DNA of 11,842 nucleotides, from NCBI GenBank assembly GCA_002403295.1, contig DHHN01000193.1, positions 6,145 through 17,986 on the forward strand. The letters run 5' to 3'. The notes beneath the pieces were generated by a model, which saw only the letters and a program-made list of their open reading frames with translations, had not been told where the DNA came from and did no database searches. Positions 5,033 to 10,698 of this stretch are shown one piece after another; within the stretch, counting starts at the first letter, position 1; each line of letters starts with the position of its first letter. A program made the translations under genes and the position numbers. Source of the DNA: a bacterium UBP1_UBA4771 (lineage in GTDB: Bacteria > Krumholzibacteriota > Krumholzibacteriia > Krumholzibacteriales > Krumholzibacteriaceae).

Positions 5033-6361
5033 ATGCCCCACGAAGATGCCGGAATGAGGAAAGAGACCGGCGAGCCGCGGCGGCTCGAGGACAAAATCAG
5101 GTCGCACGCGCTCGCGTTCGATGCGATCCTTTCCCTCCTCGAGCGGCTCGGGCCGCGCCCCGCGCGGGCGGAGGCCGCCGACGCCGTTCTCTCGACACTC
5201 TCGAACCGGTTCGGCGCGCCGCGCGCATCGCTCCATGTCGTCGCGGGCCCGCTCGGCGATCTCGCGCCCCTGCAGTCGTCCGGCGTCGGCGATAACGGCG
5301 CCCTGCCCGCCTTGCCGCGGAACTGCGGCTTCGTCCGATGGCTCGCGGAGACGGACGGCCCCGTTCACGTCGACGCGTATTTCCCGCCGGCGGGCGCATC
5401 GGCCGAGGGCGACGAAACGATAGTGCGCGCCCTCGCCGCCGCGGGACTCTCGCGCGCGATTCCGCTTCGAATCGAGGAGACGCTCATCGGCGTTCTGTTT
5501 CATGCCGCGCCCGTCCGGCGGAAGAACGCGCTCCCGTTCGACGACGATCTCGCGCGGCGGTTCGGCCGCGCCGCAGCGATCGCCGTGAGAAGCGCGCTCC
5601 GCGGCGAATCCGCCGCGGGTGGGAACGGCGCGGGGCGCCGCCGCGAACGGGAGCGGACGGAGCTCGCGCACGCGATCTCCGCGGATCTCGGCGCCGCGCT
5701 CTCGGTCGCGCGGGCCACGGTTTCGTCGCTCGAGCCGTCCGCGATCGACGAGCAATTGCTCGCCGGTCTCGCGAAAGGGGCGCTCGCGGATCTCGCCGGC
5801 GCCGTGGACCGGTGGACGGCCGTCTGCGATCTCGATGACGAGGAGGGCTCGGTCGCCCTCGTCGAGGCGCGCGGGCTCGTCGACGACGTGCTTCGAGGCA
5901 TGCTCGCCGAGCTCGAGGAGCGGGAGCTCCGCGTTTCGATCGAGGACGGCACCGGCCTGCGCGAGATATCGCTCGATCAAAAACGGTTTTCAATCGCGCT
6001 GCGGGGCATTCTCGATGCCGTCGTCGCACGCGCGCGGCGCGGCGGCGGCATCTCGATCGCGATCCGCGTATCCCGGGGCGGTCCCGGCGGAGAGGCGGAA
6101 CGAGGAACGCGGGAGCGGGCGGGGGAACATCTCGTCGTCGAGGTGACGGGCGAGCGCGAGGGAGCCGCGCCGCCGCGAATCGCCTTTGACGAGGGAGAGG
6201 CGTCGGACGACACGCCCGGGCCCGCGCGGCGATCCGACCGACGGGCGCTCGGCCTCGCCGTCGCCGGCCGGATCATCGCCGATCAGCGCGGCGCCCTTCG
6301 CGAGGCGGAAGACGCCCGGCACGGACAGGGCTTCGCCGCGTGGTTCCCGATCGATTCGTGA
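5033..6361 (+). CDS. GAF-domain protein with degenerate histidine-kinase-like C-terminus
   Basis: A 442-residue cytoplasmic protein. The ATG at 5033 has GAGGAA at 5023-5028; a longer frame from 4886 would translate the AT-rich promoter region, so I reject it. Residues about 25-190 look like a GAF sensory domain (ALPRNCGFVRWLAETDGPVH, IPLRIEETLIGVLFHAA, FARRFG-like end). Residues 207-235 (TELAHAISADLGAALSVARA) resemble a dimerisation/phosphoacceptor helix with H213. Residues 315-440 follow the ATPase fold order: ISLDQKRFSIALRGILDAVV (N-box position), then HLVVEVTGEREG (G1 position), then RALGLAVAGRIIADQRGAL (G2 position) and FAAWFPI. The N-box asparagines and the DxGxG of the G1 box are absent, so ATP binding and autophosphorylation look unlikely. 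No response regulator is adjacent. It may be a pseudokinase sensor or an anti-sigma-like regulator; the target is unknown. Confidence 0.72.
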   Translation: MPHEDAGMRKETGEPRRLEDKIRSHALAFDAILSLLERLGPRPARAEAADAVLSTLSNRFGAPRASLHVVAGPLGDLAPLQSSGVGDNGALPALPRNCGFVRWLAETDGPVHVDAYFPPAGASAEGDETIVRALAAAGLSRAIPLRIEETLIGVLFHAAPVRRKNALPFDDDLARRFGRAAAIAVRSALRGESAAGGNGAGRRRERERTELAHAISADLGAALSVARATVSSLEPSAIDEQLLAGLAKGALADLAGAVDRWTAVCDLDDEEGSVALVEARGLVDDVLRGMLAELEERELRVSIEDGTGLREISLDQKRFSIALRGILDAVVARARRGGGISIAIRVSRGGPGGEAERGTRERAGEHLVVEVTGEREGAAPPRIAFDEGEASDDTPGPARRSDRRALGLAVAGRIIADQRGALREAEDARHGQGFAAWFPIDS

Positions 6362-6389
6362 TATTCGAGGAGCAGGGGTCGGGGTGCAG

Positions 6390-6426
6390 CCGGGCGGCCC
6401 GCATGCGGGGCCGCCCGGATCTTTTT
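6390..6426 (+). terminator. Intrinsic terminator after GAF gene
   Basis: CCGGGCGGCCC (6390-6400) and GGGCCGCCCGG (6408-6418) form a perfect 11-bp GC stem with a 7-base loop, followed by ATCTTTTT (6419-6426). It lies 28 bases after the stop codon at 6361. On the opposite strand the stem is not followed by T, so it serves the rightward transcript mainly. Confidence 0.88.
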
Positions 6427-6433
6427 CCCAACG

Positions 6434-7075
6434 TTACTTCGCCTTCGGCTCGTCGATCGCGGCGCCGCTGCGGTTGACCGACTCGATGATAACGGGCTTC
6501 AGGGGGACGTCTTTCATTCCGGCCTTTTCCCCCGTCTTCATCGCGGCGATCTTCTCCACGACGTCCATCCCCTGGACGACCTTTCCGAACACGGCGTAGC
6601 CGTACCCGGCGGAGGTCACGTCGCGCTGATCGAGCGCGGCGTTGTCCTTGAGGTTGATGAAGAACTGGCTCGTGGCGCTGTTGATATCGGACGTGCGGGC
6701 CATCGAGAGCGTGCCCTTGAGGTTCTTGAGGCCGTTCGTCGCCTCGTTCTTGATCGCGGGGAGCGTGGCTTTCTTCATCATGTCCTTGTCGAAGCCGCCG
6801 CCCTGAATGACGAAGTTGGGGACGATGCGGTGGAAGGTCGTGCCATCGTAGAATTTCTTGTCGGCGTAGTTGAGGAAATTCTTCACCGTGATCGGCGCTT
6901 CCTTTTCGAAGAGCTCGATCGTGATGTTTCCCATGTTCGTTTTCATGAGGACCATCGGGTTGCCTGCCTTTTCTTTCGCCGCCTCCTGCGCCTTTTCCTG
7001 CGCCGCGAGCGGCCCGGCGAGGGAGAACGCGAATGCGACCGCCGCGAGAATGACGACCGACCTCGAAAGCTTCAT
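6434..7075 (-). CDS. Secreted cyclophilin-type peptidyl-prolyl isomerase
   Basis: A 213-residue protein. The start at 7075 has GGAGGTG on the minus strand (7088-7082); upstream in-frame starts would precede the signal peptide. Residues 1-25 are a signal peptide (basic MKLSR, hydrophobic VVILAAVAFAFSLAG, cleavage after PLAA), so it acts in the periplasm or outside the cell. The cyclophilin fold covers about 42-203: FHRIVPNFVIQGGGF (81-95) carries the catalytic arginine R83 with F88 and Q91; GTLSMAR (121-127), SQFFINLKDN (136-145) and YAVFGKVVQGMDVV (160-173) follow. The tryptophan of human cyclophilin A is absent, as is usual in bacterial members with low cyclosporin affinity. It speeds proline isomerisation in exported proteins. 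The two stop-proximal ends with the GAF gene are convergent. The linker of residues 26-38 is charged and repetitive (EKAQEAAKEKAG). Confidence 0.95.
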   Translation of the reverse strand: MKLSRSVVILAAVAFAFSLAGPLAAQEKAQEAAKEKAGNPMVLMKTNMGNITIELFEKEAPITVKNFLNYADKKFYDGTTFHRIVPNFVIQGGGFDKDMMKKATLPAIKNEATNGLKNLKGTLSMARTSDINSATSQFFINLKDNAALDQRDVTSAGYGYAVFGKVVQGMDVVEKIAAMKTGEKAGMKDVPLKPVIIESVNRSGAAIDEPKAK

Positions 7076-7112
7076 GGCGCGCACCTCCATTTTGACGAGC
7101 TGCCGTACGTTG

Positions 7113-7136
7113 TCGATATACGGGATAATATATCGA
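7113..7136 (-). promoter_or_regulatory. Inverted repeat overlapping a possible cyclophilin promoter
   Basis: TCGATATA (7113-7120) and TATATCGA (7129-7136) are perfect 8-bp arms eight bases apart. On the minus strand the right arm contains TATATT (7132-7127), a possible -10 about 52 bases before the cyclophilin ATG. No good -35 is visible. It may be a dimeric-repressor operator or simply an AT-rich promoter core. Confidence 0.4.
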
Positions 7137-7158
7137 AAAGCCGCCCGTCGAAAAGGGG

Positions 7159-7190
7159 AAAAAACGCCGATCCGCCCCCCGGGCGGATCG
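7159..7190 (-). terminator. Terminator-like hairpin on minus strand upstream of cyclophilin
   Basis: CGATCCGCCC (7168-7177) and GGGCGGATCG (7181-7190) form a perfect 10-bp stem with a 3-base loop. Read on the minus strand the stem is followed by GCG and then six T (7164-7159). No minus-strand gene ends upstream of it: the neighbour at 7364 runs the other way. It would therefore end an unknown short transcript or act as an attenuator if the cyclophilin promoter is further out than 7136. Confidence 0.5.
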
Positions 7191-7307
7191 ATGCGAAGCT
7201 GCAACTACTTATAAATGAACGAGAAGCATCGTTTCGCCTCCCGCGGCTCGTCGCCGCGAAAGTCATGCGCGCGATGCATATTTTGCTTTTTCGAAATTTG
7301 GGCCCTC

Positions 7308-7324
7308 TGGTAAGATGCGCGCAT
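7308..7324 (+). promoter_or_regulatory. Possible extended -10 promoter and palindrome for PhzF-family gene
   Basis: TGGTAAGAT (7308-7316) is an extended -10-like element 48 bases before the ATG at 7364, and resembles TGGTATACT in front of perR. It overlaps a perfect 10-base palindrome ATGCGCGCAT (7315-7324) at the expected start site. The -35 is poor. The rest of 7137-7363 holds no gene that I can see. Confidence 0.35.
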
Positions 7325-7363
7325 GGGGGTCCGCTAATCACTTGTAGCTGAAAAGGAAGCGTT

Positions 7364-8248
7364 ATGCCCAAAGAGCTCAAGTACGATCACGTGGACGTGT
7401 TCACCGACAAGCCCCTCGGCGGAAACCAGCTCGCCGTGTTCCATTCTCCCGGGACGATCAGCGCCGCGCAGATGCAGGCGATCGCCCGCGAGATCAACTT
7501 CTCCGAGACGACCTTCGTCTTTCCCACGAGAGCCGCCGGGGCCGACGCCAAGGTGCGCATCTTCACGCCGGCGGAAGAGTTGCCGTTCGCCGGGCATCCG
7601 ACGCTCGGCACGGCGTACGTGCTGGCTTCCCGGTCGCGAAAGAAGCCGAAGGCCCTCGTTCTCGAGCTCGGCGTGGGGAAAATTCAGGTCGATATCGAAT
7701 GGCGCGGCGCAAAGATGCATTCGCTCACGATGCACCAGCCGCTTCCCGTGTTCGGCTCGGCGCTCCAGAACCGCGAGCAGGCGGCGCGCGCGCTCGGGGT
7801 GTCGGTCGACGAGATCCTCGGGGGCGGCGTCGTCTCGAACGGCCTCGATTTTCTCGTCGTCGAGGCGACCTCGCTCGCGACCGTCGCGAACGCGCGCTGC
7901 AACATCGAGGATGCGGTGCGCGTCATCAAGCGACACAACGTGCAGGCGCTCTACGTCTTCGCCCGGCTCGAGGGAAAGGGGCCGAACGTCCACGCGCGAT
8001 TCTTCGCGCCGACGCTCAGCATTGTCGAGGATCCGGCGACGGGCTCCGCGGCGGGCGCGCTCGGCGGCTATCTCGCGCGCATTCTCAAGTTTCCGATGCG
8101 GCTCCATCTCGTGATCGAGCAGGGGAGCGAGATTTCGCGGCCGAGTCTCATCACGGTGGACGTCAACTCCGAGCGGGGAACGATCGAAGAGGTGACGGTC
8201 GCCGGCAAGGTCGTTCCCGTCGGCGAGGGCGTCATACGGCTTCGCTAG
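7364..8248 (+). CDS. PhzF-family isomerase-like protein
   Basis: A 294-residue protein of normal PhzF length, with AAGGAAG (7353-7359) before the ATG. It shows the family signatures in order: YDHVDVFTDKPLGGNQLAVF at the start, INFSETTFVFP with the catalytic glutamate (E48), LPFAGHPTLGTAYVL (73-87, H78), and VEDPATGSAAGALGGYL (221-237, D223), then IEQGSEISRPS near the end. The fold is a pair of diaminopimelate-epimerase-like halves and the protein is usually a cytoplasmic dimer. PhzF of pseudomonads isomerises a dihydroanthranilate in phenazine synthesis, but there are no other phenazine genes here, so that pathway is not implied. Most relatives are of unknown substrate. It stands alone, divergent from the cyclophilin and convergent with the peptidase gene. 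Confidence 0.93.
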   Translation: MPKELKYDHVDVFTDKPLGGNQLAVFHSPGTISAAQMQAIAREINFSETTFVFPTRAAGADAKVRIFTPAEELPFAGHPTLGTAYVLASRSRKKPKALVLELGVGKIQVDIEWRGAKMHSLTMHQPLPVFGSALQNREQAARALGVSVDEILGGGVVSNGLDFLVVEATSLATVANARCNIEDAVRVIKRHNVQALYVFARLEGKGPNVHARFFAPTLSIVEDPATGSAAGALGGYLARILKFPMRLHLVIEQGSEISRPSLITVDVNSERGTIEEVTVAGKVVPVGEGVIRLR

Positions 8249-8251
8249 CGG

Positions 8252-8319
8252 CGTCCGCCCGAGCGCGGGGCGGCGTCCCCGGAGGGCAATTTGCCGGCCC
8301 GACCTCCGGCGGACGTTTT
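8252..8319 (+). terminator. Nested inverted repeats after PhzF gene, probable terminator
   Basis: CGTCCGCC (8252-8259) pairs with GGCGGACG (8308-8315), followed by TTTTC, and inside it CCGGAGG (8279-8285) pairs with CCTCCGG (8303-8309). The two pairings share bases and are alternatives. Either gives a stem close to the stop codon at 8248. The T-run is short, so efficiency is uncertain. Confidence 0.4.
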
Positions 8320-8357
8320 CAGGGGCGTTTTCTCCCTTTCTTCCGGCGCTCGCGTTG

Positions 8358-8376
8358 TGCTATAATGAGCGCGCTC
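8358..8376 (+). promoter_or_regulatory. Consensus extended -10 promoter of candidate small RNA
   Basis: TGCTATAAT (8358-8366) is a perfect TATAAT with the TGn extension. A GC-rich discriminator containing the palindrome GAGCGCGCTC (8367-8376) follows, and start would be near 8373. The -35 is weak. GC-rich discriminators are known from stringently controlled stable-RNA promoters. No rightward coding gene lies downstream before the peptidase on the other strand. Confidence 0.6.
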
Positions 8377-8460
8377 GTCCGGGGATACTGAACCGGAAAA
8401 AGTTCTGAAGAAGGCGGACCGCGTGACCCCTTCGTCGGATCCTTTTTCCGGTTTTTTCTT
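8373..8460 (+). ncRNA. Candidate structured small RNA, family not recognised
   Basis: From the predicted start to the T-run is about 85-88 bases with no start codon followed by a useful frame. AACCGGAAAAAG (8391-8402) pairs perfectly with CTTTTTCCGGTT (8442-8453) as an outer 12-bp stem. Inside it CTGAAGAAGG (8405-8414) pairs with CCTTCGTCGG (8429-8438), with one A-G mismatch and one T-G wobble, closing a 14-base loop. The outer stem leads into the T-run. I do not recognise SRP RNA, 6S RNA, tmRNA or a riboswitch. The combination of consensus promoter, two-level stem and terminator in an otherwise empty 234-base gap is the evidence. An alternative is a second terminator for the PhzF gene with a chance promoter. 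Confidence 0.5.
8391..8460 (+). terminator. Rightward terminator of the small-RNA locus
   Basis: The 12-bp stem with right arm at 8442-8453 runs into TTTTTTCTT (8452-8460). On the minus strand the stem is followed by CAGTATCC, so it does not serve the peptidase gene. The stem encloses 39 bases, longer than usual for a terminator, which is why I treat it as part of an RNA. Confidence 0.55.
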
Positions 8461-8482
8461 CGCGCCGCCACGCGGCCGGGGG

Positions 8483-10564
8483 CTACTTCAGATACTCCGC
8501 GAGCCACCCGTGAACGGTCTTCCACCAGAGCTCGGCGTTCTGCGGCTTCGCGACGAAGTGCGTCTCGTCCGGGAAGTAGAGGAACTTCGACGGCACGCCG
8601 CGGCGCTGGAGAGCCGTGAAGAGCTGCATGCTCTCCGTGACGGGCACCCGGAAGTCGTTCGCGCCGTGGATGACGAGCGTCGGCGTCTTGAAGTTTCCCG
8701 CGTACTTGTGCGGCGACCATTTCTCGTAGAGCGCGGGATTGCCCCACGGCGTTCCCTTGAATTCCCACTCGGGGAACCAGAGCTCCTCGGTCGCGCCGTA
8801 CATGCTCTCCAGGTTGTAGGTCCCCGAGTGCGAGACGAGGCAGCGGAAAACGCCCTCGGTGTGCCCGAGGATCCAGTCGATCATGTAGCCGCCGTACGAG
8901 GCCCCCGCCGCGGCGATCCGATTCGCGTCGACGTAGGGCAGCGTCTTGAGGTAATCGAGCCCCTTCATGATGTCCTCGAAGGGGGCGCCGCCCCAATCGC
9001 CGCTGATCTCGTCGGTGAACGCCTGCCCGAACCCCGTGCTCCCGTGGAAGTTCACCGTCGCCGCGACGTAGCCGGGGGAGGCGAACATCTGCCAGTTCCA
9101 GCGGTAGTGGAAGTCGTCCCCGAAGGCCCCCTGCGGCCCGCCGTGCACGAGCACGACGAGCGGGTACTTTTTCGACGGATCGAAGCCCGGCGGCTTGAGG
9201 ACGAACCCCTGCACCTCGTCGCCGAGCGCGCCCTCGAAAACGAACTCCTCGATCGGGTTCATCTCGATGCCGGCGAGGGAGGCGGCGTTCACGCCGGTGA
9301 GCCGTTTCGCGGCCGCGCCCTTCGTGGTGGCGCTCCAGATATCGACCGGGTGGGTCGCGCTCTGGCGCTTGAATACGAGCGTCTTGCCGTCGGGCGCCGC
9401 CTGCACGCCTTGATCGTACCCGCCGCGGAGGAGGAGCCTCGCGTCGCCGCCCTTCGCCGAAACGACGCCGATCGAGGAGCGGCCGCGGTCTTCGACCGTG
9501 AAATAGAGCGACTTCGAGTCGGGGCTCCACGAGACGGCGTCGATGCTGTAGTCGAAGTTCTCCGTGAGATTGGCGGCGGCGCCCGATTTGCGGTCGTAGA
9601 GCATGAGACGGACGCGGTCGGCCTCGAAGCCGGGACGCATCATCGCGCGGTAGGCGATGTACCGGCCGTCGGGCGAGTAGCGCGGGTTGTTGTCGTTCGC
9701 GCGGTTCGCCGCCGTGATGTTGCGCGGCGCGCCGCCCGGGAGGCTCATCACGTAGAGGTCGTTGTTCGTCGAGGTCGCGACGAAGCTGTCCGGGTTCATC
9801 ACGAAGCAGAGCTCCTTGCCGTCGGGCGAGAACTCGACGTCGCGATCGCCGCCGAGCGCGATCGGGGGAACGTCCGTGCGGCCCTTCGTGACCTCGACAA
9901 GATACGAGCCCTCGACGTCGGTGAGGAAGAGGTGCTCCCATTTCTCGTTCCGCCAGGCGTTCCAGTGGCGGTAGAGAAGATAGTCGAACAGCTCCGCCTT
10001 GACCTTGCTCGATTCCTTCTCTTCGATCCGCTTCGCGTTGCAGTCCATGTCGGGGCAGTCCGGATAGACGCCCGAGGTGAAGGCGATCGTGCGGCCGTCG
10101 GGGGACCAGCGGAAGGTGGAGACCTCGGTCGGAACGCTCGTGATCCTGGCCGCCTCGCCGCCGTCGACGGGAATCGTCCAGATCTGGGACGAGCCGCCGC
10201 GATCCGAGATGAAGGCGAGACGTTTCCCGTCGGGGGACCACTGGGGGGAGCCGTCCCGTCCGTCGCTCTGCACGAACGGCGCCTCGTCGCCTCCGCGCGC
10301 CGGCACGAGCCAGATGTCCATGTTCGACGAGTTCGCCGCCTTGTCGAAGCTCGTGAGCTCGAAGGCGATCCATTTCCCGTCGGGCGAGACCTCGAAGCCG
10401 CCGATCCTCTTCATGGCGAAAAGGTCGTCGAAAACGAGGCCGCGGACGGCGGCGGGCGGCCGCCCGGCCGCCGGGGCCGCGGGAGCGCTCGCCGGGACGA
10501 GCGCGGCGAAGAATACGGCGACGAGCGCGGCGAGCGCCGGCGCTGCGACGGAACGGCGTTTCAT
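8483..10564 (-). CDS. Secreted S9 family (prolyl oligopeptidase-type) serine peptidase
   Basis: A 693-residue exported peptidase; AAGGAGG (10577-10571) sits six bases before the ATG at 10564. Residues 1-32 are a signal peptide (KRR, then a long Ala/Val stretch ending PASAPAA). A seven-bladed propeller follows, visible as repeated SPDGK-type motifs: FEVSPDGKWIAF, WSPDGKRLAFIS, WSPDGRTIAFTS, FSPDGKELCF, YSPDGRYIAY, WSPDSKSLYF and APDGKTLVF. The C-terminal alpha/beta hydrolase domain (about 430-693) has VHGGPQ as oxyanion strand, the nucleophile elbow GASYGGY with S556, D637 in HGANDFRVP and H669 in DETHF, a complete triad. Such enzymes cleave oligopeptides after hydrophobic, proline or acylated residues; the specificity here is unknown. 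YPDCPDMDCN in the propeller is typical of one dipeptidyl/acylaminoacyl peptidase subgroup. It probably scavenges peptides in the periplasm. Confidence 0.95.
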   Translation of the reverse strand: MKRRSVAAPALAALVAVFFAALVPASAPAAPAAGRPPAAVRGLVFDDLFAMKRIGGFEVSPDGKWIAFELTSFDKAANSSNMDIWLVPARGGDEAPFVQSDGRDGSPQWSPDGKRLAFISDRGGSSQIWTIPVDGGEAARITSVPTEVSTFRWSPDGRTIAFTSGVYPDCPDMDCNAKRIEEKESSKVKAELFDYLLYRHWNAWRNEKWEHLFLTDVEGSYLVEVTKGRTDVPPIALGGDRDVEFSPDGKELCFVMNPDSFVATSTNNDLYVMSLPGGAPRNITAANRANDNNPRYSPDGRYIAYRAMMRPGFEADRVRLMLYDRKSGAAANLTENFDYSIDAVSWSPDSKSLYFTVEDRGRSSIGVVSAKGGDARLLLRGGYDQGVQAAPDGKTLVFKRQSATHPVDIWSATTKGAAAKRLTGVNAASLAGIEMNPIEEFVFEGALGDEVQGFVLKPPGFDPSKKYPLVVLVHGGPQGAFGDDFHYRWNWQMFASPGYVAATVNFHGSTGFGQAFTDEISGDWGGAPFEDIMKGLDYLKTLPYVDANRIAAAGASYGGYMIDWILGHTEGVFRCLVSHSGTYNLESMYGATEELWFPEWEFKGTPWGNPALYEKWSPHKYAGNFKTPTLVIHGANDFRVPVTESMQLFTALQRRGVPSKFLYFPDETHFVAKPQNAELWWKTVHGWLAEYLK

Positions 10565-10593
10565 GACGATCCTCCTTGTGCAACGCGCGAGAG

Positions 10594-10614
10594 GCGCCCG
10601 GCCTGTCCGGGCGC
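10594..10614 (-). other. GC hairpin in leader of S9 peptidase gene
   Basis: GCGCCCGG (10594-10601) and CCGGGCGC (10607-10614) form a perfect 8-bp stem with a 5-base loop between the probable start of transcription and the ribosome binding site. No T-run follows on either strand, so it is not a terminator. It may stabilise the message. Confidence 0.4.
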
Positions 10615-10623
10615 GGGATCTCC

Positions 10624-10653
10624 ATTGTAGAGAATAGCCTCGTGCGGGCGCAA
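10624..10653 (-). promoter_or_regulatory. Promoter of S9 peptidase gene
   Basis: On the minus strand TTGCGC (10653-10648) and TACAAT (10629-10624) are separated by 18 bases, a good sigma70-type pair, 59 bases before the ATG. It sits in the 134-base gap between the aldo/keto reductase and the peptidase, and shows that the peptidase need not depend on the upstream gene. I see no clear terminator for the reductase. Confidence 0.55.
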
Positions 10654-10698
10654 CCCCATACGAAGCTTCACGGCCGCGAGGTCAAGGCGCGATTTCGA

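Noticed and set aside
7076..7204. Longer N-terminus for the cyclophilin
   Set aside because: It would place 43 residues before a clear signal peptide; the ATG at 7075 has GGAGGTG upstream.
7364..8248. Evidence for a phenazine biosynthesis locus
   Set aside because: Only the PhzF-family protein is present and most family members are not phenazine enzymes; no other phz genes are nearby.
8319..10625. A leftward open frame of 768 codons overlapping the S9 peptidase
   Set aside because: It is out of frame with the peptidase, extremely rich in arginine and without any recognisable motif.
8423..10630. A long rightward open frame of 735 codons
   Set aside because: It lies opposite the S9 peptidase gene, whose signal peptide, propeller motifs and catalytic triad are unmistakable. 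The antisense frame is arginine- and glutamate-rich with no domain, as expected of stop-poor GC-rich DNA.
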